A stretch of DNA of 64,000 bases. It comes from Firmicutes bacterium AM31-12AC. Its GTDB lineage: Bacteria > Bacillota > Clostridia > Lachnospirales > Lachnospiraceae. Below the pieces are notes generated by a model, which ran no database searches, was not told where the DNA came from, and was given only the letters and a program-made list of their open reading frames with translations. This document shows, one piece after another, positions 43,079-52,700 of this stretch. The stretch is taken from assembly GCA_003480425.1 (NCBI GenBank), contig QUJA01000009.1:38754-102753 (forward strand), given 5' to 3'. A program made the translations under genes and the position numbers. Within the stretch, counting starts at the first letter, position 1, and each line of letters opens with the position of its first letter.

Positions 43079-43708
43079 TTATTTCAAAGTTGTAACTAGC
43101 AATTTACTTTCCAATGCCGCTGCAATCAAATCTTCTTTGCAGGAATATCCTGCTTTTGAGATCATTTCCTGGAAGTTCCATCTAACTCCTGCCGTAGAAC
43201 ATCCCATCTTTTTCGCAATTTCCGAATATGACATACCTTTTATGTACAAACGCAGCATCTCTAGCTGTCTTGGACTGATTTCATCACTCTGGATCCAATT
43301 TAGCTGCACATCCGGAGAGATATCCGGAAACACTCTTTGTCCTTCTAGTGTTCGTCGAATAACATCAAGAATTTCCTCGTCCCCATGATCTTTATACCAG
43401 AGACTGTCTGCACTCCCTGACTTTGCTCTTGCCAAAACTTCCGGGTCAATAAGTGAGGTAACGATCAATACTTTGATTTTCGGATGTGCTTCTTTAATTT
43501 CTTTACCGGCTTTAAGTCCATCATGGTTATGAAATGTCTGTACATCCATCAACACAAGATCTACTCTTGTTTTACTGCATATTTTTATTGCCTCATATGC
43601 ATCTGCAATCGTCTGTACATGCTGAAATTCTTCTTTATTGTTCTCTATAAGATATTCAAAATATTTCTGCATGATTTTCTGATCTTCTACTATTAATACA
43701 CGTATCAT
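43079..43708 (-). CDS. LuxR/NarL-type response regulator
   Basis: 209 aa. Receiver domain (about 1-120): LIVEDQKIMQKYF, phospho-Asp in LVLMDVQTF, and the conserved Lys replaced in the usual position by WYKDHGDEE. C-terminal LuxR HTH (about 145-200): ISPRQLEMLRLYIKGMSYSEIAKKMGCSTAGVRWN. Last gene of the AgcS-kinase-kinase-regulator cluster. Confidence 0.92.
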   Translation of the reverse strand: MIRVLIVEDQKIMQKYFEYLIENNKEEFQHVQTIADAYEAIKICSKTRVDLVLMDVQTFHNHDGLKAGKEIKEAHPKIKVLIVTSLIDPEVLARAKSGSADSLWYKDHGDEEILDVIRRTLEGQRVFPDISPDVQLNWIQSDEISPRQLEMLRLYIKGMSYSEIAKKMGCSTAGVRWNFQEMISKAGYSCKEDLIAAALESKLLVTTLK

Positions 43709-43739
43709 CTTTGCTTACCTCCTCTTCCCAGTCTATGTC

Positions 43740-45026
43740 TTATTCTTCTGTTTCCGAAAACGGTAGTTTTAAAACCAACAAAAACTCCGGCTCAAATTTT
43801 GTTGTCATTTCTCCTCCGTCTCTCTCAACAACTTCTCGCAAAGCAGAAAGACCACCGCCTTCTCTACTTCCTTCTTTCGGTCTTTCTCCGTCATTTGTAA
43901 TGCAAACCTTCCACCCTTCACGGGTTTTATGACTTTGTACATACACTCTTCTTCCATGTGCATGCCGTATACAATTTGTAACACATTCACGAATTGCTTT
44001 ATCCGTTATCAATGCGACTTGATGTTCATCACAAAGCTCACCTTCAATCTCCACAGAAACCCCTAGTTTTTCCGCATGTTTTATTGATTCCTCATACTGT
44101 TTCTCCGTATCATCCTGCGTAATCCCGGACAATATATATACTGATTGTTTTAAGATTTCCAACTGATTTTTCATATAATCAGGTTCTTTATTACCTTCCA
44201 GCATACGTCGGATTGTAAGAAGACAGCACCCCAAACTGTCATGCACCTGCATTTTCATTTTAAGAGTCTCCTGTTCACGAATACTTTCATCAATTTGCTC
44301 ATACATTTTTTTCAATTTTTGATTTAATAATTCCAGCTTTTCATTCTTCATCCGAATTTTTTCACTGTTAAAATATATTTCGGTAACATCAAATGCCACT
44401 GTCTGAAGATACCCCTCAACTTCTTCCGCTAACATGTAGTTTTGAAACATCCACACTGTGCCATTTGGTAAATAAAGCACACCTTTTTCCGGACTGAGTC
44501 TGGTCACTCCTTGAACTGATTTATTTCCATCTAATACCTGCTTCAAATCTTCATAGTTCTGCAGTGGTGCCCCAGTCAGCATCCTGCTTAATTCTCTCAT
44601 TTTTTTATTAGATAATACGACATGTCCACAGGAATCTGAAACACAGACCCCGCATGGAACATCATCCATTGTCTCTTTAACCGACCAGGCTGAAATATTT
44701 TTCCGACATGCGAGTATTTCATTTCTGACCAGCAGACACAGGTAGATAATCAACAAAGACATTCCTGTTAAAAATATCCATATTGGGATTTTCAACAAAA
44801 ACGAAGGATGATTATTTTCACCAAGCTGATATCTATGGTCATTTAAGAAAAAACACATCAGCACAAAGGACATCAAAAACAGAATTCCTATTCTCATTAT
44901 TTTTTTTAATCCAGCCGAACGTATTAATCTTGAGAAAAAAATCCACAGCTCCAAAACCAGACCTATTTCCATCAAAACCATCAATATATTATGTAGTTTT
45001 ACACTATATGTCACATAACTATACAT
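43740..45026 (-). CDS. Sensor histidine kinase
   Basis: 428 aa. Three or four N-terminal TM helices (about 10-110), a PAS-like region (about 115-215: DVPCGVCVSDSCGHVVLSNKKMREL), coiled coil (about 225-260), dimerisation motif MQVHDSLGCCLLTIRRML (phospho-His about residue 270), and HATPase with ECVTNCIRHAHGR (N box) and TNDGERPKEG. It is the intact kinase partner of the downstream response regulator. Confidence 0.9.
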   Translation of the reverse strand: MYSYVTYSVKLHNILMVLMEIGLVLELWIFFSRLIRSAGLKKIMRIGILFLMSFVLMCFFLNDHRYQLGENNHPSFLLKIPIWIFLTGMSLLIIYLCLLVRNEILACRKNISAWSVKETMDDVPCGVCVSDSCGHVVLSNKKMRELSRMLTGAPLQNYEDLKQVLDGNKSVQGVTRLSPEKGVLYLPNGTVWMFQNYMLAEEVEGYLQTVAFDVTEIYFNSEKIRMKNEKLELLNQKLKKMYEQIDESIREQETLKMKMQVHDSLGCCLLTIRRMLEGNKEPDYMKNQLEILKQSVYILSGITQDDTEKQYEESIKHAEKLGVSVEIEGELCDEHQVALITDKAIRECVTNCIRHAHGRRVYVQSHKTREGWKVCITNDGERPKEGSREGGGLSALREVVERDGGEMTTKFEPEFLLVLKLPFSETEE

Positions 45027-45048
45027 CCTGTTTTCTCCTATTATTTGC

Positions 45049-46692
45049 TCAGACTTTCACTGCTGCAAACCATTCATTCTCTGCTTCCTGCTCAATATAA
45101 AGCCCTGGATTCTTTTTCAACAATACTGATAAATCGCTCGGTCCTTTCACTGTCACCGCGATTTTAAGCTGTCCGTCAATCTCCGCAATACGTAGAAAAA
45201 CGGATTGAAGTTCATCTATTAATTCTTCTATTACCCATTCAAAAAAATCATAACATTTTAAAATACTGTCATCCCCAAGCGATTTTATCGTTGGATCAAT
45301 ATAAAAGGTTCCTTTGATATCGCAAAGCTTTAAACTATCACACGACTCTGTCAGACTTCTTTTTAAATCTTCCGCCGTTAACTTTGCCTGTTTTTCTTTC
45401 TGCGACAAAATCAAATTCTTTCGACGCTTCATATATGTTCCGACTACCACAATTTTTCTGAGAAGCTTATCATAAATCTCTTCTGAATCTGTCTTCTGAA
45501 GCTCATCCAGATAATAATCTAATAAATAAATCTGATGCTTTGTCTGATTCTGTATTAAATTAAATAAACGATTCTTCTCTTCAATTGCTTTTTTCTTCGC
45601 TTTCTTTTCATATGCAATCTGTAATAACCGGTTTCTTTCAGTCAATTCCACTTGGAGCTCTTCTAATTCTTTATACTGATCCAATACCGGTGATATATCT
45701 TCCGCCCAAAATGCATGACCTCCCCGCAAAGAAATATGCTTAATCTGAATGCCGTGTTCCAGCATCAATGGTGCATATTTTGCGTCATGTCTCATCTGAT
45801 CTGTAATATTAGGAAATTCTCCTGAACGATACCATACCTTCCATCTGTCATCTGTAATCTCTGCTGAAATTCCTCCTGCCGCCTGAAATAATTCCGTATA
45901 CCTGATATTTGTCTCAATTAATCCGCAGTAAATACAGCTTTGATAAATTGCTGACATCAACAGGCAGCAAACCACTGTCATGTCACCGAAATAATTCCTT
46001 ATAACAGATATTCCAATAACATTACCAAAACTCCAGATAAGAAGCAAAGCTTCTGGAAAAAACGGAAGCCAGGTTCTTCTTTTATTTGGAATTTTACTTT
46101 TTTTAATCAAAATCACTTCCATTGCAATCAGACAGGAAATTACCCAAATTTGGACAGCAAAGAAAACCGGACCCTGCTGATACTTTGCATCTGAGAATGG
46201 CTTTTCACCTGCAAAAGAAAATACAAGCTGATGAAAATCATTTGTAATAACTAAAAGAGCTAATAAAATTGCTGTAAGCACAAGAGCTAATGTGCGCACC
46301 CTTGTATTCTTCTCCTCCTCTTCTCCCATCAATATTGCTGCATTGAGTCCTAGCGTCGGAATCATCGTACATGGAATATAATACAAATACCAACACATTC
46401 TCCTACTAAATACTTCCATTAAAATATGATATTTTATACTTCGCAAAAAAATCCAAAAAACCATCAGGCAGGCAATCTCAACAAGACATCTTCTGATTTT
46501 GTAATTTACTACCCTCTTTTGCAAATAAATCCCCCATGCTATATATAAACCCAGATACAGACAGGTACAGCTCTGATCTAATATTATATTTTCGATATCC
46601 GATGTCTTTTTCACATAGCGGCAAAGCAATGCTGCCGCCACACATACGAAAACCGCTATGTAGGATACTCTTCTCTTTTTTGAATATGACAT
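45049..46692 (-). CDS. Seven-TM histidine-kinase-like protein, catalytically degenerate
   Basis: 547 aa. Seven to eight N-terminal TM helices (about 10-260), then a short sensor domain, a charged coiled coil (about 335-380) and a C-terminal part shaped like a kinase core. The DHp-like helix reads LIQNQTKHQIYLLDYYLDEL, and the ATPase-like end (WVIEELIDELQSVFLRIAE) lacks the N-box Asn and G boxes. It is likely a pseudokinase or receptor subunit that modulates the neighbouring kinase. Encoded between AgcS and the true kinase, about 20-50 bases from each. Confidence 0.7.
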   Translation of the reverse strand: MSYSKKRRVSYIAVFVCVAAALLCRYVKKTSDIENIILDQSCTCLYLGLYIAWGIYLQKRVVNYKIRRCLVEIACLMVFWIFLRSIKYHILMEVFSRRMCWYLYYIPCTMIPTLGLNAAILMGEEEEKNTRVRTLALVLTAILLALLVITNDFHQLVFSFAGEKPFSDAKYQQGPVFFAVQIWVISCLIAMEVILIKKSKIPNKRRTWLPFFPEALLLIWSFGNVIGISVIRNYFGDMTVVCCLLMSAIYQSCIYCGLIETNIRYTELFQAAGGISAEITDDRWKVWYRSGEFPNITDQMRHDAKYAPLMLEHGIQIKHISLRGGHAFWAEDISPVLDQYKELEELQVELTERNRLLQIAYEKKAKKKAIEEKNRLFNLIQNQTKHQIYLLDYYLDELQKTDSEEIYDKLLRKIVVVGTYMKRRKNLILSQKEKQAKLTAEDLKRSLTESCDSLKLCDIKGTFYIDPTIKSLGDDSILKCYDFFEWVIEELIDELQSVFLRIAEIDGQLKIAVTVKGPSDLSVLLKKNPGLYIEQEAENEWFAAVKV

Positions 46693-46745
46693 TCTATCAC
46701 TTTCCCCAAATATATCACATTTCCAACTAATTTTTATAATTAACC

Positions 46746-48140
46746 TTATTTTTTCAGTTTTTTACTTTTTTCATAATCTTTTAGTTCATCTATCGCTTCA
46801 TCTGCCAGTAAATATAAGAATACTACATTGAATATTGTCATTAACCCAATTCCGACATCCCCAAGATCCCATACAAATGTATATGCTGCAATACCTCCGA
46901 TAAACAACATAACAAGTGCAAGCACTTTATAGGCCGTCTGCCAGCACCATTTGTCTCCAAATAAATAGGCGACATTACTGCGGGCATAAAATAAAATTCC
47001 AAGAAATGTTGAAAAGCTAAATAAAAATAATGTAATTGCAATAAATATAACACCGAATCTTCCCAGGTGATATCCCATTGCTGTCTGTAGCAATTCCATA
47101 CCGGTCAAGCCTTCTGTCAATTCCTGTGGAGCCAGAAGCATAATCATTGCTGTACATGTACAAATGATAATGGTATCCACAAATACGCCAAGAGCCTGAA
47201 CTAATCCTGCCTGTGCCGGTCTGTGGCAATCTGCTGCTGCAGCGGCACATGGAGCTGAACCAGAACCGGCTTCATTTGAGAACAATCCTCTTTTCACACC
47301 GTTCATAATAACTGCACCGATTCCTCCTGCCGCTGCCTGACGAAGTCCAAATGCTTCTTCAAATATTCTTGTAAATACTGCCGGAACATGTCCAATATTT
47401 GTTATGATAATAAATAATGTGATTGCAAAATAGCATACCGCCATAACCGGAACCATAAAATCCAATACCTTAACCGTAGCATTTTTTCGTAATACAATTA
47501 CCGCAGCTACCGCAACAAGAAGAATTGTTGTATATAACGGTGGAATATCAAATGCATTCTGGAACGAAGAAGCTACTGAATTACTGATTACCTGACTGAT
47601 TCCACACCAGCAGACCAGACCTGAAACAGCAAACATTACTGCCCAGATTACTTTTTTATGCTTCTTTCCTGTTTTCGCTTCTACACAATCATGGATATAA
47701 TATGCCGGTCCTCCACGAAATCCTCCATACAATGGATCTTTCTGCTTATGCAGTTGTGCCAGCGTTGCCTCTGCAAATGCTGTACACGAACCAATCAAAG
47801 CCATAAGCCACATCCAGAATACGGCTCCGGCTCCTCCGACCGATATTGCCGCTACAACACCGACAAGATTTCCCATTCCTACTCTGGTTGCTGTAGATAC
47901 CAGCAATGTCTGAAATGTCGATAAACTTGATTTTTCTTCTTTTTTCTCTACAAGAGCTCTCACCATATCCGGCATCAGTCGGATTGATAAAAATTTTGTG
48001 CGGATTGTAAAGTAAATTCCTGTTGGAATCAACAATATAATAAGTAATGAAATTCCAATACTGCTTCCTCCGGGCAATGGAATGTGAAGCAAATCTCCCC
48101 ACAAAAAACTATAGATTTTTTCAATTAAAGCAACTATCAT
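46746..48140 (-). CDS. Sodium:alanine/glycine symporter (AgcS family)
   Basis: 464 aa, about ten TM helices. Family motifs STATRVGMGNLVGVVAAISVGGAGAVFWMW, EATLAQLHKQ, GGPAYYIHDC, MNGVKRGLFSNEAGSGSAPCAAAAADC. Imports a small amino acid with Na+. Heads the operon that contains the two-component genes, suggesting that the system senses the amino acid it transports (inference). Divergent from a second AgcS gene. Confidence 0.95.
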   Translation of the reverse strand: MIVALIEKIYSFLWGDLLHIPLPGGSSIGISLLIILLIPTGIYFTIRTKFLSIRLMPDMVRALVEKKEEKSSLSTFQTLLVSTATRVGMGNLVGVVAAISVGGAGAVFWMWLMALIGSCTAFAEATLAQLHKQKDPLYGGFRGGPAYYIHDCVEAKTGKKHKKVIWAVMFAVSGLVCWCGISQVISNSVASSFQNAFDIPPLYTTILLVAVAAVIVLRKNATVKVLDFMVPVMAVCYFAITLFIIITNIGHVPAVFTRIFEEAFGLRQAAAGGIGAVIMNGVKRGLFSNEAGSGSAPCAAAAADCHRPAQAGLVQALGVFVDTIIICTCTAMIMLLAPQELTEGLTGMELLQTAMGYHLGRFGVIFIAITLFLFSFSTFLGILFYARSNVAYLFGDKWCWQTAYKVLALVMLFIGGIAAYTFVWDLGDVGIGLMTIFNVVFLYLLADEAIDELKDYEKSKKLKK

Positions 48141-48269
48141 TTTATTCTCCTCTGCTATGTTTTGCCAATTATTTTGACATTCATACCTTTCTTCACCGTT
48201 TCCCCTACGGATTCTTATTCATTATACCAACTTAACACATTAAACCGGTAAAATCAATCCATCCTTTTA

Positions 48270-48298
48270 TTGATTTTTCTTATATTTTCTGATATTAT
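48270..48298 (+). promoter_or_regulatory. Promoter upstream of second AgcS gene
   Basis: TTGATT (48270-48275), 17-bp spacer, TATTAT (48293-48298). Confidence 0.55.
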
Positions 48299-48312
48299 AT
48301 TTTTTGTATGTT

Positions 48313-48358
48313 TCGCTGGTGAATTTTTACAAATCACAGCGATTTTTTATTTTTTTTA
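48313..48358 (+). terminator. Terminator in the leader of the second AgcS gene
   Basis: TCGCTG-GTGA, loop, TCAC-AGCGA, followed by TTTTTTATTTTTTTT. It lies after the promoter and 48 bases before the coding region, with no plus-strand gene ahead of it. It is therefore an attenuator or the end of a very short RNA. Confidence 0.7.
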
Positions 48359-48406
48359 ACTTTGCTTAGCAGAATTTTGTTTCTATTTAGGAAGAGAGGA
48401 TTTTTT

Positions 48407-49792
48407 ATGTTACATACTATTGAAACTGTCAACTCTGCCGTAAACAACTTTATCTGGGGTGTTCCGGCTATGATCTGCATTATCGGTGTGGGTCTTTATC
48501 TAAGTATCCGAACCCGCTTTTTGCAGATTCGCAAATTTCCATATGCCATTAAAACAACAATTGGTCGTATTTTCCGGAAAAGAAATGCCAGTGATGGTGC
48601 GATCACGCCATTCCAGGCTGTCTGTACCGCACTTGCCGCCACTGTCGGAACCGGTAATATTGCCGGTGTCGCAGGAGCTATTGCAATCGGAGGTCCCGGA
48701 GCAGTCTTCTGGATGTGGATTTCTGCGATTCTCGGAATGTGTACAAAATTCACCGAAGTAACTCTGGCGGTCCATTTCCGTGAAACAAATGAAAACGGAG
48801 AACTTGTCGGCGGTCCTATGTACTATATCAAAAATGGTCTTGGCAAAAACTGGCAGTGGCTTGCCGTTTTGTTCTCAGTATTTGGAGTACTTACCGTATT
48901 TGGAACTGGTAATGCGACACAGGTCAACACAATTACGACTGCCATTGACTCTGCGCTGCTGAATTATCACATCATTTCACAGGATATGATCTCACAGGCA
49001 AACTTCATTCAAGGTATCATTCTTACACTTTTAGTCGGGATGGTTCTTCTCGGCGGTGTAAAACGAATCGGAAAAGTAACTGAAAAACTTGTGCCATTTA
49101 TGGCATTATTCTATATTCTCCTTGCCCTCGGCGTTATTTTCCTGAATATAGAAAATATCCCTGCCGTATTTGCTTCCATCTTTGAGGGGGCATTTAACCC
49201 ACGCTCTGTCACAGGAGGAATCGTTGGAAGTGCATTTATGACATTGAAAAAAGGTGTTTCCCGCGGAATCTTCTCAAACGAAGCCGGACTTGGTACAGGT
49301 TCCATCGCACACGCTTGTGCAGACACTCAGAAACCTGTCAAACAAGGTTTCTTCGGAGTATTTGAAGTATTTACCGACACCATTGTCATTTGCACACTGA
49401 CAGCACTTGTAATCCTTTGCAGCGGCGTACCGATTGCATATGGCGAGGCTGCCGGAGCTGAGCTTACAATCCTTGGATTCACATCCACATATGGAAACTG
49501 GGTATCTATATTTACGGCTGTTTCCATGTGCTGTTTTGCATTTTCTACAATTATCGGATGGGGATTATATGGAGCTCGCTGCATTGAATTTATTTTCTCT
49601 GCAAAGGTCATCAAACCTTTTATGATCGTATATTCTCTCGTTGCAATGCTCGGTGCTACTATGGACCTTGGACTTGTATGGAATATCGCAGATACCTTCA
49701 ATGGTCTGATGGCAATTCCAAACTTAATCGCACTGTTCTTGTTATCTGGAACGGTCTTCAAGCTTGTAAATGAATATAAAGAATTTGACTAA
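48407..49792 (+). CDS. Sodium:alanine/glycine symporter (AgcS family), second copy
   Basis: 461 aa, about ten TM helices. ALAATVGTGNIAGVAGAIAIGGPGAVFWMWISAILGMCTKFTEVTLAVHFRE, GGPMYYIKNG, KKGVSRGIFSNEAGLGTGSIAHA. Start at 48407 (MLHTIETVN), with AGAGAGGA upstream; the open frame begins at 48362 but lacks a site there. Only family-level similarity to the divergent AgcS, so not a recent duplicate. Confidence 0.95.
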   Translation: MLHTIETVNSAVNNFIWGVPAMICIIGVGLYLSIRTRFLQIRKFPYAIKTTIGRIFRKRNASDGAITPFQAVCTALAATVGTGNIAGVAGAIAIGGPGAVFWMWISAILGMCTKFTEVTLAVHFRETNENGELVGGPMYYIKNGLGKNWQWLAVLFSVFGVLTVFGTGNATQVNTITTAIDSALLNYHIISQDMISQANFIQGIILTLLVGMVLLGGVKRIGKVTEKLVPFMALFYILLALGVIFLNIENIPAVFASIFEGAFNPRSVTGGIVGSAFMTLKKGVSRGIFSNEAGLGTGSIAHACADTQKPVKQGFFGVFEVFTDTIVICTLTALVILCSGVPIAYGEAAGAELTILGFTSTYGNWVSIFTAVSMCCFAFSTIIGWGLYGARCIEFIFSAKVIKPFMIVYSLVAMLGATMDLGLVWNIADTFNGLMAIPNLIALFLLSGTVFKLVNEYKEFD

Positions 49793-49800
49793 ACATCACG

Positions 49801-49836
49801 AAAAGCCCTGTTAACATCCGTTAACGAGGGCTTTTC
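49801..49836. terminator. Bidirectional terminator between AgcS and thrE
   Basis: AAAAGCCCT-GTTAAC-ATCC-GTTAAC-GAGGGCTTTT. It serves convergent transcripts and overlaps the stop codon of the minus-strand gene. Confidence 0.9.
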
Positions 49837-50276
49837 TCTTGTATTTTTTTACTTTTTCGAATCACATTCACAATCGTTCCAACTAAAAAGATTGCCAGGG
49901 CGATCATCCCTGCAATTTCCAATGTCTGCGCAAAGTAAAATGCACATTTTGCCTGATTTCCTGCCACCAGATAATAAACGATCCGATACATCCCCGCTCC
50001 CGGTACTGTCGGAAGTATTCCCGGAATAAGAAATATTGTAACCGGTGCGCGAAATCCTTTCGCAAAAATATGTGACAATATTGTAATTGCTAATGCAGAA
50101 AAAAATGCTGCAAGTACTGCATCTGTCTTGACAATATTAAGACAGAACAAATAAACAGTTCCTCCCACCGCTCCGATCACACCGGCTAAAGGAAGATATT
50201 TTTTCGGACATTCAATAATGATTGCGAAGCATACAATTGCAATAAATGATCCAATTGCACCACCTAAAAGTCTCAT
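49821..50276 (-). CDS. ThrE C-terminal-type subunit (DUF3815), threonine/serine exporter
   Basis: 151 aa, four to five TM helices: LLGGAIGSFIAIVCFAIIIECPKKYLPLAGVIGAVGGTVYLF and IPGILPTVPGAGMYRIVYYLV. It corresponds to the second half of single-chain ThrE exporters. Start at 50276 shares one base with the stop of the upstream half (TGATG), so translation is coupled. Confidence 0.85.
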   Translation of the reverse strand: MRLLGGAIGSFIAIVCFAIIIECPKKYLPLAGVIGAVGGTVYLFCLNIVKTDAVLAAFFSALAITILSHIFAKGFRAPVTIFLIPGILPTVPGAGMYRIVYYLVAGNQAKCAFYFAQTLEIAGMIALAIFLVGTIVNVIRKSKKIQEKSPR

Positions 50277-51049
50277 CACAGAACAACACCTCCTGTCCCC
50301 ATAATTCCGGTTGCCGCCATTGCCAGTGCAACTCCTAATGCCACAGATACCGCACACAGAAATGCTTCCAGAATCCTTGCACAACCTGACAAATAGTCCC
50401 CCTGAAGGGTGTCACGTATTGCAGTTGTGATCGCAACTCCCGGAACAAGTGGCATAATACCACTAATGATTACCGTATCCATATTCATAGCCGGAAACTG
50501 CCTCTTCAAAAAAATAGCCATCAGTGCCAATCCAAAAGATGACAAAACATCTTGTATAAACCCTTGTATCTTTAATTTCTTTCCTATTGTCACAATTAGT
50601 GCAAGCACTGCCCCTGCCGCGGACGCACCGACCACCTCCAGCCATCCTCCGTTAAATAATGGAGCAAATCCTCCGCAGATACAGACTGTCGCAATATTAT
50701 ATATAGCTCTTCGATACTGTTTTGTTTCAATCTGTTGCAATTCCTTGTAAGCTTCTTCCAGTGAGATTTTCCCCTCACAAAATCGTCTGGAAATATCATT
50801 TGCGATAGCAATCCGATTCAAATTATTTCCTCTGGATTCCACTCTCCGAATTACTGTGATCGTTTCCATATCCGGATTATCTATCGTTGCCACAATTCCA
50901 GTCATCAACACGATCGTATCTACATTTTCCACATGAGCCATATTCAGGATATGGCGGATCGTATCCTCTACACGATACGCTTCCGCTCCACTTTTCAACA
51001 TAATCTCCCCTGCAAGAATTGCTGTATTCATCAACAACTTATAATCCAT
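50276..51049 (-). CDS. ThrE N-terminal-type subunit (DUF1212), threonine/serine exporter
   Basis: 257 aa. Cytosolic N-terminal domain (about 1-115: ILAGEIMLKSGAEAYRVEDTIRHI, ETITVIRRVESRGNNL), then five TM helices (NIATVCICGGFAPLFNGG; GIMPLVPGVAITTAIRDTLQGDYLSG). Forms the split ThrE/YjjP-YjjB-type exporter with the next gene. Confidence 0.9.
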   Translation of the reverse strand: MDYKLLMNTAILAGEIMLKSGAEAYRVEDTIRHILNMAHVENVDTIVLMTGIVATIDNPDMETITVIRRVESRGNNLNRIAIANDISRRFCEGKISLEEAYKELQQIETKQYRRAIYNIATVCICGGFAPLFNGGWLEVVGASAAGAVLALIVTIGKKLKIQGFIQDVLSSFGLALMAIFLKRQFPAMNMDTVIISGIMPLVPGVAITTAIRDTLQGDYLSGCARILEAFLCAVSVALGVALAMAATGIMGTGGVVL

Positions 51050-51112
51050 TTTCGTTCCTCATCTTATATTTTACGGAGTGAATGTCCCACACTCACCCCG
51101 TCTTTTACTTTC

Positions 51113-52582
51113 TTATTCTGTTCTGTCCTTCTCCACAGACGTTGCACAGTATATTACCCATGCAAGAAATACAATTGCAAATATCATCCATCCAACAAAA
51201 ATTCCTGTTCCCATATCTTTAAATTTATCATAATACCCTTTCAGATAAATAACAATGATAATTGCCGGAATTCCGTAGCTTACATAACCACGAAGTGTTT
51301 TTGGAAACTTCATACCACTTCCTGTATTAACCTCTTTAATAAATGCATCCCATCCCCAGCCGTTCTTTCTTGTACAGAATAATACATAGCCAAGACTTCC
51401 CAGTGGAAGCAGATTATTAGATACAATAAAATCTTCCAGGTCCATGATTGTGCTTCCCTCACCAAGAAGCTGCACACCTGACCAGACATTAAATCCAAGT
51501 ACACATGGAATACTTAAAATGATAATCAACGCTGCACATACAAGCACGCTCTTCTTTCTTCTCCAGCCAAGCAGCTCCATATTGAACATAACCAGATTTT
51601 CAAACACAGCAATAATTGTTGATAATGCTGCAAATGTCAGGAATAAGAAGAATAAGAATGCCCAGATTCTTCCGCCACTCATCTGTGCAAAAATATTTGG
51701 CAATGTTATAAAGACAAGACTCGGACCTGCTCCCGGCTCGATTCCGTATGCAAAACATGCCGGAATGATAATAAATCCTGCTGTCAGGGCAACAAATGTA
51801 TCAAGAAGCATAATATTTACTGCCTCACCGGTCAGACTTCTGGACTGATCCAGATAACTTCCAAAGATCAACATCGCACCAATACCGATCGACAATGTGA
51901 AAAACGCCTGGCTCAATGCTGCAAATACCACATTACCGATTCCGCTTTCCACCATCTTATGGAAATCAGGGATTAAATAAAAACGGATTCCCTCTCCGGC
52001 ACCTGCCATTGTCACAGAACGAATGGCAAGAACTACCATAATCAGAATCAACGCCGTCATCATCACTTTTGTAACACGCTCAATCCCATTATTTAACCCA
52101 AACATACATACTGCAAAGCCAATCACACAAATCAGAATTGTCCAGAACAACATCGTCGGTACATCTGTAAGCATCTGAGAAAATTGTGTTGAAATATTAT
52201 CAGAAGATGCATTCACAAAACTGCCTCGAATCCCCTTGTAACAATAATACATCAACCATCCGCCAACAGTTGTATAGAACATCATCAACATATAACATCC
52301 GATGATTCCAATAAATTTTAATGGGCTCCATTTCCCATTTTTCGACTGTAGTTCATCAAAACTAAGTGCAACACTCTTTCGACTGCCTCTTCCGACCGCA
52401 AATTCACATACCAGTACCGGAATTCCCAAAATAATTAAAAACAACAAATATATTAAAATAAATGCTGCCCCTCCATATGCACCGCAAATGTAAGGGAATT
52501 TCCAGACATTACCGATTCCGATAGCACATCCGGCAGACACCAGAATAAATCCCAATCGGGAACCAAATGACTCTCTTTTCAT
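51113..52582 (-). CDS. Sodium-dependent transporter, NSS/SNF family
   Basis: 489 aa, about eleven to twelve TM helices. LGFILVSAGCAIGIGNVWKFPYICGAYGG in TM1 carries the Na+/substrate site, GIPVLVCEFAVGRGSRK follows, and SQAFFTLSIGIGAMLIFGSY in TM6. Bacterial members take up amino acids. Start at 52582 (MKRESFG), with GGAGG five bases upstream. Together with ThrE and two AgcS proteins it makes this an amino-acid transport neighbourhood. Confidence 0.94.
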   Translation of the reverse strand: MKRESFGSRLGFILVSAGCAIGIGNVWKFPYICGAYGGAAFILIYLLFLIILGIPVLVCEFAVGRGSRKSVALSFDELQSKNGKWSPLKFIGIIGCYMLMMFYTTVGGWLMYYCYKGIRGSFVNASSDNISTQFSQMLTDVPTMLFWTILICVIGFAVCMFGLNNGIERVTKVMMTALILIMVVLAIRSVTMAGAGEGIRFYLIPDFHKMVESGIGNVVFAALSQAFFTLSIGIGAMLIFGSYLDQSRSLTGEAVNIMLLDTFVALTAGFIIIPACFAYGIEPGAGPSLVFITLPNIFAQMSGGRIWAFLFFLFLTFAALSTIIAVFENLVMFNMELLGWRRKKSVLVCAALIIILSIPCVLGFNVWSGVQLLGEGSTIMDLEDFIVSNNLLPLGSLGYVLFCTRKNGWGWDAFIKEVNTGSGMKFPKTLRGYVSYGIPAIIIVIYLKGYYDKFKDMGTGIFVGWMIFAIVFLAWVIYCATSVEKDRTE

Positions 52583-52632
52583 ATATACCTCCAAAAACTC
52601 TCAAATGTTTTCATGCTTTACCAGTTTAACAC

Positions 52633-52700
52633 AAAAACAGCAGAGATTTCAATGCTATGCTGTTTTTATACCGCATATCTTTGAAATCTCTGCTGTTTTT
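52633..52700. terminator. Long terminator stem after xylB
   Basis: AAAAACAGCAGAGATTTCAA (52633-52652) is exactly mirrored at 52681-52700. The T-runs make it usable from both sides; it ends right at the xylB stop codon. Confidence 0.85.

Noticed and set aside
42574..43095. 173-codon plus-strand frame opposite the zinc-ribbon gene
   Set aside because: Antisense shadow of a well-supported gene with no start signal.
48141..48400. Glycine riboswitch between the divergent AgcS genes
   Set aside because: The conserved tandem aptamer features are absent.
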